In this document: positions 43,702 to 56,017 of the stretch, one piece after another
Layout: the number at the start of each line of letters is the position of its first letter
Position numbering within the stretch: position 1 is the stretch's first letter
DNA from: Cladochytrium replicatum
Lineage: Eukaryota > Chytridiomycota > Chytridiomycetes > Cladochytriales > Cladochytriaceae
DNA: 64,000 bases
NCBI GenBank assembly: GCA_025526935.1
Contig: JAHLKD010000034.1
Coordinates: forward strand, 367,239-431,238
Reading direction: 5' to 3'
Notes under the pieces: model-generated
What the model saw: the letters and a program-made list of their open reading frames with translations, nothing else
Told to the model about the DNA's origin: nothing
Databases searched by the model: none
Translations under genes and position numbers: made by a program

Positions 43702-45436
43702 ATGAGTTCGAAGTTGAGCAGAGAAGATTTTCGGAGGCAGAAGCTCATCGAAGAGCAGAGGAAGGCGTATGTAGGAATATTGTGGTATACAAGATTGTAT
43801 GCTTATTCGTTTTGGAAGAGGAACACTTCCTGCTGAGGTGGACGAGGAAGGAAAAGCCATCAACCCGCACATCCCGCACTACATCGCACAAGCACCATGG
43901 TACCTCGACATCGGCGCACCGACTCTCCGTCACCAACGTGCACCAAATTCAGATTCGATTGCAGAATCGAAAGAAGATGACTGGTACGCTCGTGGTGCGC
44001 GCACAGGACCGCCACCAAAAAAATACCGCAAAGGTGCGTGCGAGAACTGCGGTGCAATGTCGCACAAAACGAAAGAGTGCATGGAACGACCAAGGAGGAT
44101 CAAGGCACGATTTAGTGGGACGAACTTGGCTGCGGACGAGGTAGTCGGAACTGACCGCGGCTCTGTTGGGTTTGAAGCGAAAAGAGATAGATGGAACGGA
44201 TACAACGCAGGAGATTTCCAGAGGCTTGTGGAGGAGGGGGAGATGATCGAGGCTGAGAGGAAAAAGATCCGGGAGCAGAAAGTAAGGGAGAAGCTGGAGG
44301 GTGGGATTGGAGGTGAGCTTGCGTCCGATTCGGAAGACGATGAGGAGAAGTATGCGGATCAAGCGGATATGCCTGGTCAGAAGCTTGACACCAAGACGAG
44401 AACAACGGTTCGCAACCTTCGTATTCGGGAGGACACGGCAAAATACCTTCTGAACCTCGACCTGAACTCTGCATACTACGATCCGAAGACACGCTCGATG
44501 CGTGACAATCCATTACCCGACAGCGATGCAGTGGCTGCCGGAGTTGGGTACGGTGGAGACAACTTTGTGAGATGGACGGGTGACGCTGTGAAGATGACCG
44601 AGCAGCAGATGTTTGCATGGCAAGCTGCGGAGAGAGGGAAGGAGGTGCTTATGGCGGCAAATCCAACGTTGGGTGAACAGATGTTTAAGGAGTTCCAGAA
44701 GCGAAAGGAGATTGTGAAGGACAGCCAGAGGTCGTCCATTCTGGAAAAGTATGGAGGCGAGGAGCACCTTAATGCACCACCAAAAGAGCTGTTGATGTCG
44801 CAGACGGAACAGTATGTGGAGTATTCTCAAGCAGGACGTCTGATCAAGGGCCAGGAGAAGGCACACGCCAAGTCCAAGTACGAGGAGGATGTGTAAGTAT
44901 GTGGTGAGGGGATTAGTTGCTGTAGTTGACTTTTTGCATTTTCGCTTCACGATAGATTCCCCTTGAATCACACATCGATATGGGGTTCTTACTGGAAGGA
45001 CGGAAAATGGGGATATGCGTGCTGTCATGCAACATACCGAAATGCGTACTGCATGGGACGTCCGAAGGCAGAGGAACCAGCGACGACGTCTGTTCCAGCG
45101 ACAAATGCAACTGAAGATTCTCGATCTACTAGTAAATCGCTTCTTGAGCAGCATGTCGAAGGACTTGGGAAGGGAAAGAATAGCGTTGGGGCTAGTAGCA
45201 GTACGACTAGCAATAGCCATAAGCGACAGCGACTCGGTGAAGGTGATGTCGAGATCGACAGGAAGAAGTTGAAGAAGGCGTTGGCAGCGGAGGAAGAGCG
45301 AAAGAGAAAGGGACTGGGAGAAAAGGAAGCGGGAGGAGAAGTGACGCAAGAAGAACTTGAAGCGTACCGAATGCTCCGCACACGTGCCGACGATCCGATG
45401 GAGAAGATGGCAGTGAATGCTAGCGACTCTGATTAG
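43702..45436 (+). CDS. SLU7: Pre-mRNA splicing factor SLU7, three exons, 539 aa
   Basis: A second-step spliceosomal factor that helps choose the 3' splice site. Exons: 43702-43766, 43819-44892, 44956-45436 (1,620 nt, TAG stop). N-terminus MSSKLSREDFRRQKLIEEQR then AGTLPAEVDEEGKAINPHIP is typical. The CCHC zinc knuckle reads CENCGAMSHKTKEC. Conserved SLU7 blocks follow: WNGYNAGDFQRLVEEGE, LRIREDTAKYLLNLDLNSAY, YDPKTRSMRDNP, FVRWTGDA, AWQAAERGKEVLMAANPT. The last exon has HTSIWGSYWKDGKWGYACCH and a Lys/Glu-rich tail. All junctions are in phase. The first acceptor (GGAAG) has a weak polypyrimidine tract. Confidence 0.95.
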
Positions 45437-45756
45437 ATATCAGCGTGAGTGCACTGAGCACTTGCTTGTTCATCGAGCAAAGGTGCTGTTGAGATGGCAC
45501 TGCTGACTGTTGACGTGATGAACCCAAATTCTCGGTGTGATGTAGGCTGAAAGATCTTGCGAATCTTCGGATAATTGGGAATATTAAATATATTCACATT
45601 ACATCATCACCGGTGCTATTTTTTTCACATTTTCACACGTGAATGTGCCCCTGGATCTAAAGCTCACGTGGGCGTATTTGCTGCACGTATTTAAGGAAAA
45701 GGGAGCCCCACCAGGTGGACAATCAAAGTAGCAGCACACATACACACATCTCTACC

Positions 45757-46266
45757 ATGTCTGTCAACATTCCTGGCTTCAAGTCGTCGGCTGTCTTCGA
45801 CCAGATCAACACAGCCATCAAGGCATTGCCTGCTGCACAGAAGGAGGACCTCGCCAAGAAGGTACGAGCATCTGTAATTAATACATTCTTGATGGATTAA
45901 TGTGTGTGAACAACAGGTGAATGGCGTGTTCGAGTTGGTTGTCAAGAACACCGAGGGCACCGAGCAGACCTGGGTTCTCAACTTCAAGGCCGGCACTGCC
46001 GAGGTGTCTGTCGGCAAGCCATCGGGCAAGTCTGACATCACCATCAGCATTGCGGATGAGACTTTTGTCGAGCTCGCCAGCGGCAAGCTTACCGGTATGT
46101 CATTGATTGAGCGACATAATTTGTGCCATTTATGTAATTATTTGCAATTATAAAAGGCCAGAAGGCGTTCATGTCGGGCAAGCTGAAGGTCAAGGGCAAC
46201 ATGATGCTCGCGACCAAGCTGGACAGTGTGTTCAAGACGGTGACTCTGCCCAGCTCCAAGCTGTGA
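45757..46266 (+). CDS. SCP2-type sterol carrier protein with peroxisomal PTS1, three exons, 130 aa
   Basis: A small lipid-binding protein of the SCP2 family, which in fungi supports peroxisomal beta-oxidation. Exons: 45757-45861, 45917-46094, 46157-46266 (393 nt). The fold signature is visible: [91 protein letters not shown]. It ends PSSKL with TGA, a canonical SKL peroxisome import signal. A CACGTG box at 45665-45670 and a TATTTAA-like element near 45688 lie 70-90 bp upstream. Confidence 0.95.
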
Positions 46267-46475
46267 GTGTATTCGCTATGACATCCCCAACAATACACCA
46301 TCATAAACAATACCCAGCGAGTTATAAACACATATCCAATTAATTTGTTACATTATATTTCCGTCAACGAAACTCTCCAGTCGCTGCGACGCCCCACCGT
46401 CTGTCAGTGGCAGTGCAATATCCCCTCCAGCGCGTATCCCTCCCTTCGTTCTCCCCACCCAGCAACTCTCCCAGA

Positions 46476-48582
46476 ATGGATTCCTCTCCCCGTAATCCCA
46501 GTCCCAGTCCCAATCCCAGCGCTCCGATCCAGGATTCCCTGCAGAACTCGCGCTCAAACACGGTAAAGACCCGCTCGCTGCACCACGCTCACTCTGCTCC
46601 TCTGCTGGCTGCTGCCCGCTCGCGTGCCTCGTCACTATCGTCAGGATCAAAAGATTCAAAGGACGGTGTCAGAACGCTGACCGTCGAACCTGCCCAACAG
46701 CCCCAGAAGCTCAATATCTTTAAATGGAGCAACGTGAGTACCCCATTCAGTCCGATTAATGACTAAACTTGCTAACTATCTGTTGTCTCTCCAGTCAAAC
46801 TCGAATCAAGATGAGGAAGAGTCTTTCGTGTACGCTCCCACCGCTCACATCCCTCGCACCCCAACAAAGCGTGCTAATAACATCAGCTACACCAACACAA
46901 ATTCGCTCCACCTGAATCTCTCTAATGGTGTACATCCACCAAATTCATCCGCCCTGACATCCCCTCCTCTCAATCCGTTTGCTCCCCAACAGCATCACCA
47001 CCCCACCGTCGCTCAGTTTTTCCAGAGCACCTCGTCGGATCACTTTTCGGTGGCATCTGCCGCTTTGTCCCCCGAGGACCCGAGATTGCGGACGAAACGT
47101 AGCGCTGATCTTAAACAGTTGGCTCGGCCAAAATCGTCTGCCTCTCTTGCAATGCAGCAAACTCCGAACACCACATCCACGGCCCTTCCACCTCAACAAC
47201 CACACTACCTGCCCTCAACCACGTATGGCACAATGCCGGGCGTTCCACTCCACAGATATAGTCTCCCACGCAGCTCTGACTCCGCATCTACTTCATCCAA
47301 CGATTCTGGATCTACGAGTCGCCGATCGTATCACCATCACCATCAGGCACATGCCGATCGCGCCTCAACACCTACATTTGGTGCTCCGGCATCTCCGGCC
47401 ACCACTCGCCACTCGACACTCTCAACAAACTCGAACTCCTCCTCTAACGTCGATGCTTACATTGCGCAACAGTTCATGATCCAGCAGCAGTTGCTGCAGC
47501 ATCAAAACACCCAAAGGTCTTTAGGCACGCAACAGTACCAGCAGCAGCCTGGCCGCCTTCAGACGCAAGGATTCCCCATGGTAGCTTCTCCCCCGGCTTC
47601 ATCTTCTTCTTCCTCGCAACAAATGTACCAAACCCCGTATTTGACTCAGCAGCAACTTTTGATGCTTCAGACGACGGATCTCAATTCGATTCCGGGTCTT
47701 GCCCAGCACCGAGGTTACATGCTTCAGCATCCCAACTATTGCTCTCCACGCCGTTCTTCCTTTGTTGATTCAAATGCTACTCCGACGGAACGCAGCTACC
47801 TACTTGGGAAGCCCAGTGTCCACGAGGAAGGCCTAGCCCACGATTGGAAGCCCCGGTCGAGCACCCGATTGTCGAGCTTTGGGCAGCGAGGCTTTACGAC
47901 GAGTTCTCAGAACGGTGGAAGGAGAAAGAGCAACGTGCTTGGAAGAGGAGCCACCGCTGCAGGTGGAGTGGTGGTCGGTGCTGCGCTGTTTGTGTGCATT
48001 TTGATTCTTGGTGCCCTTGCGCTGGCGTTTGTAACGCTGAGACCGCTTACGGATGTCAAGATTATGCATATCGGTGCGGTTGGGCTCAAGCATGGAGTTG
48101 GGGTACACGTACGTATGGATGTCGGCGCTACTAACCGCAACGTGGTTTGGACTGGCATACAAAATGGATTGCTGGAGGTGTCGAGCGCTCCCACGTTGAA
48201 TGCCACTGGCGGACCCGACTTTGGCAAATCGACTCTGAAGGGCAGATTTGAAAAGTTTGAAGGCGCGGGGCTATTTGCTCCGATGCATCGTGGGGAGGCG
48301 AGCGTGGGGGTGGGCGATATTGACGGCGTTCAAGATGGTTGGGTAGTGGTGAAGGGATGGTTGGGGTTGGGTGTCGTAGGTGGAAGGATTGGAGTGTGTG
48401 GTGCTGCGGAAGTGTCGACTGGAAAGTGGATTGCAGAGTGCGGTGACATCGGTGGAGATGAGGAGCAGGGTGGGCGAGACGGATTTTGGTGGTGGTGGAA
48501 GTTTTGCCGAGTTGTTCGTGAGTGGTTGAGTTGGCTGGCCGGTTGCCTTGTAGGGTGGTGGCATCAATTGCGAGGCGAGTAA
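46476..48582 (+). CDS. Single-pass membrane protein with long disordered N-terminus, two exons, about 681 aa
   Basis: Exons 46476-46733 and 46795-48582, GT-AG, phase 0; an in-frame ATG at 46407 would add 23 residues. About 460 residues are Ser/Pro/Gln/His-rich and low in complexity. A Tyr-Leu-rich stretch (QHRGYMLQHPNYCSPRR) precedes one clear membrane segment (VVVGAALFVCILILGALALA, near 47970-48030). The C-terminal about 180 residues read VGVHVRMDVGATNRNVVW, GLLEVSSAPTLNATGGPDFG, GRFEKFEGAGLFAPMHRGEA and resemble a LEA2-like beta domain as in some fungal vacuolar membrane proteins. That assignment is inference. The end is Trp-rich (WWWWKFCRVVREWLSWLAG), possibly a second membrane-associated helix. 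Confidence 0.75.
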
Positions 48583-48869
48583 TGTGCGCTTCAGGACACT
48601 TTTATCCTTAACTTCTTCTGTTGCTATGCTCATCAGTACACTTACTTTATTGTACGTTTGTTTCAGCTACTCGCTGGACGTGTTATTCCTTTCTGTTCTT
48701 GGTATCGGATTATCCTTTTGTATACATGTAGTAATGATGTCTATTTTCTTAATTCGTTCAGCATACAACCGACTTTACAACGGACCTTTAAGCCATCGAT
48801 GAAGCATTGTGAATTTGTTAACCTTCCAATTTGTTCTTGCGGCTCCACAAACTTCCAGTATATCCTTGC

Positions 48870-49260
48870 TCGAAGTAGTGCCCGTTTGACAATCCTCACT
48901 CTGAACAATGTAAAAGCATGGAGCAATAAAACTAAACATAGTGGTCTAGGAAATGTATCAGCAAGGAAGAATCATAGAGCGAAAAGAAATGGAAGAACGA
49001 TTATTGTCTTTCGCCATAAAAGAATTAAAGCCCCAGCCATAGAATAAAAGGCCTGTCAACTTTCTCCCTCAAATCAAGCATTGTTGGCCAACGTCTTTAA
49101 TGCTTAGATGAAGCTCCCCTTGGACGATGTTGTCATAGAACGATTATTGGAGACCAAGGGACTCACTGTTGGTGGTGAATTGAATAAAGTCGGAAGTTTT
49201 GGTGAGGAGTCAGCCATGTCCTCAGAAGAGGAGATTTTGGTGATGCATAGAGATCAGTAC
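48870..49260 (-). pseudogene. Copia C relic, RNase H tail to LTR start (second copy)
   Basis: Reverse-complement similarity to 12560-12935: GTTTGACA (LTR start), CTCACTCTGAACAATGTAAA, ATAAAACTAAACATAGTGG, AGAATCATAGAGCGAAAAG, GGAGACCAAGGGA, GAAGAGGAGATTTTGGTGA. It is far more diverged than the family A copies, hence old. The sequence from 48583 to about 48870 holds nothing else I recognise. Confidence 0.75.
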
Positions 49261-49409
49261 CGTCATGATGGGCAGTGGCAAAGACTTGTGAATCTACATG
49301 TTTGTTGAAATCAGTGCAAATGTAAGCTGCGTTAGTTGAACTTCTGACCAGAATATATTACCCACAGATGGACCATCCGACACATTTTTCTTAGGCGCTG
49401 ACACACCAA

Positions 49410-49803
49410 CCAACCCATTTTTATTAACCATGGACGGACCTTCCAGATTCAATTTATTCTGCTTCGACTGTCATCCATGCTACCTCAATCTCTCTTGTAG
49501 CCAGTTTTTTCACTCTCTCTTGTAGCCAGTTTTTTCACTAAGTCTTTTCATTTCATGGGCTAGTGTTGCGGCTGTAGGGCGAGACTCCTTTCATTTCATG
49601 GGCTAGAGCATTCTACTGGAGTAGAGAACTGATTCTTTGTATTCGATTTTCCAAAATCTCCACCAACCTTACACCTTGATAACAAGCTTCTCTGCCACAA
49701 CGGGGGATATCCTTTTTAGGAAACTAGAGGGCAAGACCTGGCCACATGGTCTTCCTGCTATAGATAGTGGATCCCAACTCCCTCTCCGTCCATACCACAG
49801 CTT
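49410..49803 (+). repeat. Direct repeat, left copy (helicase-type element)
   Basis: It begins CCAACCCATTTTTATTAACC and contains GGACGGACCTTCC, TCTGCTTC, TTTCATTTCATGGGC, GAGTAGAGAACTGATTCTTT and ends ACCACAGCTTCC. It matches 54001-54372 in the same orientation with moderate divergence. The pair brackets the broken helicase gene. Confidence 0.85.
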
Positions 49804-50079
49804 CCACTGCTGCTATTAGTCCAACTTCCACTCTCTTCAAAGCTAGTCAACAATCTGAAGTATGTTCTCACACGGTACAGTATATACTAGGTGCTCATGG
49901 TCCTACCGTTAGATGCAATCTAGTAGCAGTGATGTTTCTGCAATGGACTTCGATGAGTTTGTTCAACCAGGTATCACTGCCACCACTCCTAAATCTGCCC
50001 CTGGTGAGCTTCTCACTACATGTGAACATACCCAATCTCAACCTTTCTCAACTAAAGCGCTCATGTTTTTTGAGTAGCT

Positions 50080-53000
50080 GGGCCAATCTCGATCACGTCC
50101 ATGTTAGACCAGCTGAGCAACTGCATCAAGGAACCCAGGATGGAGTGGATCACCAGGGAAGATGGCATGCTCGTGGGCACGCTTTGCACTGGCAAGGACC
50201 ACAGGGAATACAAGGAGAGAGATGCGTTGAGGAAGCATTGTCGAGCTTCCCATCCCGCCAAGGAATGGTTGGGCACCAATCCTAGAGTTCATGGCGAGGT
50301 CCTCTTCGTAACTGTCATTGTTGAGGCTGTTCTTATCTCTCTTGACAGTGCATTGCAGAATGCGAACTAACTATGTCAACCCCTTCTTGGCCTGCAGCCG
50401 GGAGGCCCGCAACCTCAAACGCGTCGCGTAGGAACTCCTCGGTAACGTACGTGTAGCACCCCTTCACAATGAGGGTTAGTGAACAACCCTATGATTCAGA
50501 GCGCCATAGCTACAGGAAACCTTAGGCGTAAGCTTCCTTCATCAGGACTGCTGAAAGCATCTCACTTCTATCATTTCCTATCCTCCAGGCATAGCCTTGG
50601 ATTTCTTCATAGCAGAAGAGTTTGGTGTGCTGGTTTGTATCAGCTGTGGCATTCTCGTGCCCATGTCCGAAAGTACCACAGTCAGGTCGACAGGAGCACC
50701 CGCCTGATTGCTTCAAGAGCACTTTTGAATCTAAACGTGGTTAACCAGCTTACACCGCTGTGGAACAACAAGGTCATTCTGGAGCGAATAGACAGAGACA
50801 ACAACAAGCTTGCCTCATTTACCCCAATCCCAGGAGTCTGTGTACAGGATGGTTTTCAGTGCCGAGGCTGCGGCTATGTGTGTGGCACCTTATCTACCTT
50901 TCAAAAGCGTTGTTGCAAGTCCAATCCGGCAGCAAGAAGTACCTCTCCAAAGCAGGTCAAAGTCCAGAGTATTGTCATGCCGTACTAGGGACTTCATGGT
51001 TACTGGGTCGTGCAAATGGCTCCTCTGGCACCCTATTCCCCTGATCCATCCTTGCAGCTCACTGAAATGCAGAAGGCAAGCCTGCAGATGCTGCTTGCTG
51101 ACACATTCACCTCTGTCCCTGCCTTGAACCTATCTGAAGAGCTTCCTCCCTGGATTCTTGGTTGCGACTTTCACCATGTGGATCCTAGGCACAGGAGCAG
51201 CCAAAAGATCAACGAGCGCATCACGTGGAAAGATGTTGTCGGGGAACAAAACCAGGACATTGGCCTGGGGTTCAACCGCAAGGAGCTGGGGAAGACTATG
51301 GTTGCCTACCACAAGGCACTGCAATCACGGATCATGCGAATGCCCTTCATGGTCAGGCAGGAAATCATGAAGCCCAGGTTTGATCAGGAGCAGCAAGTCA
51401 ACGAGAAGCAGAAATTCTGACAGCTTCGGGACGCAACACTGTCACGCTATGCACAGACATGGACCTGTGTTCTGTGGCTGACGATCTTGGTGTAGAAGCG
51501 CATTATAGAGACACCCTTTGTGCAGATCAGCAGCGCATTGGGAGCATCTTTGGAGCAGTTTGCAAGAATGTTGAAGCAGAAGGTTGGAAACTCTGGACCT
51601 GAAGAACCAACAGGAATACCACTGTTTGATCCAGTAGGGGATCAGGGGCTAGACGTGGCACAGCTGCTGTCTGGCGACACCAATCATGAGGATGAGGTGG
51701 ACTCTGAAGAAAGCTCCAGTGAGTCAGGCGACGAGGATCAGGAAAGTCCGGTGGGGCCAACACATCTTCTCCCTGTTGGATCTGCGGCAGAGACAGAAGA
51801 AGAACTTTTTGCAGCTCTGCTTGCTGTTACAGAGTCTCTCTTCCAAGCAGAAACTGTCATATCAACCATCCCCGAAAAGGTATTCAACAATCCCCTTTTC
51901 ACCTGGTGGGTGATTGATTCGAGAGATGTGCTGGGGGCCTGGAGACCTGCCAACAGCGTGTCCAGAACCGGAGCTGCATTACTCAGATGGGCGTATGTCA
52001 CAGGTCTGCACCGGTTTTGGCAGGATTGCAAAGTAACTGGAAGTGTGGAGCCAGAACGTTTAATGCAGATTGGACACTTTACCTCTCGCTTCAATAGGCA
52101 CACAATGTCAGGGAGGATCGGGGTAACGTTAGCTTGGATCAAAAAGGTTGCCAGCCAGACAATTGCCACCAATCGCATGCAGTTTGACTCCCAGGCATGT
52201 GCGTACCTGCTGGCGAAGGATACATACTTCAATATGACCACCATAGGGCATGCTTACAGTACCTTAATCAGGGACCTCAGTCTACTCATGAAGAAGATCG
52301 CTTATCCTCTCCAGCCAGATCAAGAGACATGGTTAACTCTATCGTGGCTCATAGAAAATGCTCCTGATGTTACATGTGAGACAGCGTCAGACTATGAGTG
52401 GGCGCAACACACAACTCTCTCCAGTACGCACCTGCAGCCAGCTTTGGGAGGCATATTAGCATCCTGGGTTAGAAATATTGGGCCAGTGACGGATCACCAT
52501 GATCTCTGGCAGCAGCATGGACAGCTGCTGGAATGGAACAAGAAGATTGCAGCAGCGGTTCTGCTTGGATGTGGAGCCCCGCCTCGTCTCACGGACCTAG
52601 TTGCTCAGAATGCAGTCAATTCTTCTGCAGTTCCTCGCTCTGTTTATCATAAGAATGATCGTCTGGTGCTGGTGAGCTACCGGGTGCAAGACAGAACAGA
52701 TAAAGGAGGAGCGGACAGTGGTTCCGCGCTTTGTTCCAAGGTCACTGGAGAGGCTGCTCATCTTCCACCTCTTTATAGTGCGGAGGTTGCTGTTCAGTAC
52801 ATTCAAGTGGGTGCAGAAAAAGACATTCCCCGAAGAATGTAGGCGATCCTTGTTCCTGGGAAAGAACGGGACATTGGAATGTTCAGATTTGTCTACTACC
52901 CTCACAGAGACTTTCCAGAGCATTCTTGGGGTGCGCGTGACATATGCCGAGTACCGTAGATTTGCGAGCAACTTTTCCCAGATTGACTCCCGACTAATGC

Positions 53001-53885
53001 CTGCACAAGTAAGCACGTTGCTAAGGAAAGGGGACATGGCGAACCTTGGAGAGGGCCATTCGTCACACACAGCAGAGGCAATCTACAACCGAACAGGTTC
53101 AAGCGTCCCTCAGCTTCTGCATGTAGTTGCAGCGGAGCGGCTGAGGATATGTGAGCACTGGTTCCAACGTTGCGGGATAGCAGATCAGGAACACAAGCAA
53201 CTGGTCCCAGCACTGACATCTCCAGAGGCAGTTCTCCGATCAGGGGACAGGTCCAATGTATCTGAGACAGTAAGAGATACGGCAAAGGTATCAGAGACGG
53301 AGACTGTGTTGGGGACCCTGACTGTGTCGGAGGTGTTGGAGACAGTGAATGTCCATGCCACATTCCGTGAAGATTTCCTAGCGAGTGGGGAGGATGCAGC
53401 AAGGGCAAATACTGTTCTGCAAGCCACGGAGCTACTTCGTACTTTCACTGGAAACCGATATACACACTTCAGATCAGATTCCATCAGAGAGGCCATCTGC
53501 AAGAGTGAAAAACATACTCTACTGGTGTCACAAACTGGGTCTGGAAAGACCGTGGTACTGGCCATCCTGGCAGCGTTGAACACAGCAGTTCTGCATGTGC
53601 TGATATCTCCCCTACGAGCTGTTGCAGCGGAGATCAGAAAGCGACTCGAAGAGCTGCGGATTCCTTGTTACCTGTGGAGTGAAGTGAAAGCCCACAAGAA
53701 CAAGCTGAACGCAATAGCTGGTCATCCGGGGCTACTGCTATGTCAAGTAGAGCAACTTGACAATCCCGGCTTGCTTTCCACAGAGTTGGTCCAAATATGG
53801 GAGAACGGGAGGCTGGGGATAGTGATACTGGACGAATGTCATATTCTCCTAACAGTTATTCCAAGCCGGAATGTTAATAACATTC
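50080..53885 (+). pseudogene. Large helicase-type mobile-element gene, truncated (telomere-linked-helicase-like)
   Basis: Pieces in successive frames: a Cys/His block (50101-50300, LCTGKDHREYKERDALRKHC); a zinc-binding stretch (50820-50930, PGVCVQDGFQCRGCGYVCG) like fungal proteins with an N-terminal recognition finger; a helical middle domain (51010-52840) including AAAVLLGCGAPPRLTDLVAQ; and a helicase core from about 53480 with LLVSQTGSGKTVVLAILAAL (Walker A), LHVLISPLRAVAAEI and GIVILDECHIL (motif II). Coding stops right after motif II, at the 33-bp repeat at 53886, so motifs III-VI are missing. Frame changes near 51420 (TGA, then LRDATLSRYAQTW) and 52840 are visible. The arrangement resembles RecQ-like helicase genes amplified in many fungi. 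Confidence 0.6.
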
Positions 53886-54035
53886 GGACGGACCGTCCGA
53901 CGCGAATTTATTAAATGCGGACGGACCGTCCACCTCGAATTTATTAGCCACGGACGGACCGTCCAGCGCGTTTTTATTAGCCATGGACGGACCGGACTGT
54001 CCAACCCATTTTTATTAACCACGGATGGACCTTCC
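53886..54035 (+). repeat. 33-bp tandem repeat with palindromic core GGACGGACCGTCC
   Basis: Cores start at 53886, 53919, 53952, 53985 and 54023: spacing is 33 bp three times, then 38 because the fourth core carries a 5-bp insertion. GGACGG and CCGTCC are inverted around a central A. Spacers are A/T-rich (GCGAATTTATTA). Degenerate cores also occur at about 49368 and 49432 next to the left direct repeat. Confidence 0.9.
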
Positions 54036-54372
54036 AGATGCAATTTATTCTGCTTCAGGTGTAATTCATGCTATCTCAATCTCTCTTGTGGGTGGATTTT
54101 TCACTTAGTCTTTTCATTTCATGGGCCCAGCGATGATGCTGTTGGGAGAGACTCCTTTGATTTCGTGGGCTGGAGCATGCTACTGGAGTAGAGAACTGAT
54201 TCTTTGTATTTGATTGTCCAAAATCTCCACCAACCTTATACCGTGATAACAAGCTTCTCAGCCCCAACAGGAGATATCCTTTTCAGGAAACCAGAGGCAA
54301 GGCCAGAACACAGGGTCTTCCTGCTATAGATAGTGCATCCCAACTCCCGCTCCGTGTCCATACCACAGCTTC
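54001..54372 (+). repeat. Direct repeat, right copy (helicase-type element)
   Basis: Same sequence as 49410-49803, in the same orientation, following the 33-bp repeats. It includes TCTACTGG-type flanks, GAGTAGAGAACTGATTCTTT, AAATCTCCACCAACCTTAT and CCTGCTATAGATAGTG. Confidence 0.85.
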
Positions 54373-55117
54373 TCGAGGGTATTTCCAAACAGCGAAGTCC
54401 AGAAAGTGGCATCCATGATCTGAGAAAGTTTCGGACAGCAGAGTAACATCTCCTTGAAGCTGAACAAGACCACGGCAAATTTGAGAAAGCTCTGTAAACT
54501 TTTCCGTATTTTGTAGATACAGGGAGGGAGAGAACGGACTTCATCGCGTATGCTGCACGACAATGGGTGGATATGGCATGAAGTAGGCAATCTTTTTCAA
54601 GTAAAGGCACGGAATTTCCCTCCTGTACGATAGGGTCAGTTAAAAGACGGACAGATTCAGACTGAACCGCAAACCAATTCCGACTCAGACAACTCAGAAC
54701 GGCGCAATGTCCGCGGAAGATCGAAAGGGTCTGACATCGATTGCATCTGCGCAGTGTAGAAGTTAATTTGGGTTCTGGTGAATGTAGAGGAAACACGGCA
54801 GTTTCAATGTGGAGTAGCTGTTCTTCTGTCCTTGCTGTTGCACCCTAATCTGTTCCAACCGGTCACTGAGCCATGTGGCTTGGCTTTTTCGAGGTCTGTA
54901 CCTCGCAAACTTTGGAGTCGGTTTCCGGCTCAACCGTATCTGTGCGCCCCTGACACTCCTTGCAACGCTAATGGAGGATGTGCACCGCTATTGGTGTACC
55001 AGGTTTGGCAAGCCGAAACAGATGGACACCGATTCCACTTTGAGGGTCACGTGCATTTTCGAGGTCCGTACCTCGACAACCGCCACATGACTGATCGCAA
55101 TCAATTACTAATCGCAG
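54373..55117. other. Unassigned region with an open minus-strand frame
   Basis: A 186-codon minus frame (54796-54236; LRRCNRCQTLSIFRGHC, LLEKDCLLHAISTHCRAAY) has a C..C pair but no family I can name, and its end lies in the direct repeat. Two short hairpins of the form CGAGGTCYGTACCTCG occur near 54887 and 55060. No supported gene. Confidence 0.3.
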
Positions 55118-55190
55118 TTAATCGCTCTATCAGGGGTTCGAACCAGCGTCCTTTTGCTTACAGCGCTGCGCCATAACCAATTGAGCTAAT
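55118..55190 (-). other. tRNA-like sequence (pseudogene or SINE piece) at the element 3 target
   Basis: The minus strand reads TAGCTCAATTGGTTATGGCG (a good A-box/D-arm) and, 37 nt later, GGTTCGAACCCC (a B-box). Acceptor and T-stem pairing are poor, and the 5' acceptor strand is cut by the transposon, so a functional tRNA is unlikely. Confidence 0.4.
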
Positions 55191-55399
55191 TAAGGATCGG
55201 CGGGTTTTAGGGTCTTTCGGGTCGGGTCCGGGTCCATTGACTAAATGTACCCGACCTGAGTGCCGGGTTTTCATGGAAAATTTTCGGGTCGGATCCGGGT
55301 CGGGTATCGGGTCCAGTAGGAAAACCCTTCTCGGGTCAAAAGTCAGACCCGAGTAAAACCCGATGTGATAGAGAATCTAAAACGAAGCTATTGTTCTTT

Positions 55400-55890
55400 C
55401 TGTCCACGCGGACACTTTCCAAGAAGACGCAATATAAGTTTTGTATGTATCAAACAATTTTGCATCACAACAGACATCGAGGCATGTATTTTCTGTCCAC
55501 CCGGACACTTTCTCAACTCATTGACGTACTTCAGTTATCTCTACCCAATACAACTAACCTCTCTATCAATGTTACTAGCAATAAGATTCTGTCCACCCGG
55601 ACACTTTCTTAACTCATTGACGGTACTTGAGTGATCTCTATCAAGTACAGCTAACCTCTCTATCAATGTTACTAGCAATAAGATTCTGTCCACCCGGACA
55701 CTTTCTTAACTCATTGACGGTACTTGAGTGATCTCTATAAAGTACAAACTAACATCTCTATCAATGTTACAAGCAATAAGATTCTGTCCACCCGGACACT
55801 TTCTCAACTCATTGACGTACTTCAGTTATCTCTACCCAGTACAACTAACCTCTATCAATGTTACTAGCAATACGATTCTGTCCACCCGGA
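55400..55890 (+). repeat. 97-bp repeat array, left of the element 3 transposase
   Basis: About five forward-orientation units, fewer than the eight or so in element 1. Gain or loss of units distinguishes the copies. Confidence 0.9.
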
Positions 55891-56017
55891 CACTTTCCAA
55901 GAAGTCACAACGGAAGTTCTGTAACAAACAATTTCTACCACGACAGACCTCGAGAGCTGTGCTTTCTGTGCACCTGGACATTAGAGTCGGTAACGTTCCA
56001 GCCACACCACAGCAAAA

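Noticed and set aside
48584-49047. Small membrane proteins downstream of the single-pass membrane gene
   Set aside because: Hydrophobic stretches come from T-rich DNA, and much of the interval aligns to the copia C relic.
55118-55190. Functional tRNA gene
   Set aside because: The T-stem pairs poorly and the 5' acceptor strand is missing, so it is kept only as a tRNA-like remnant.
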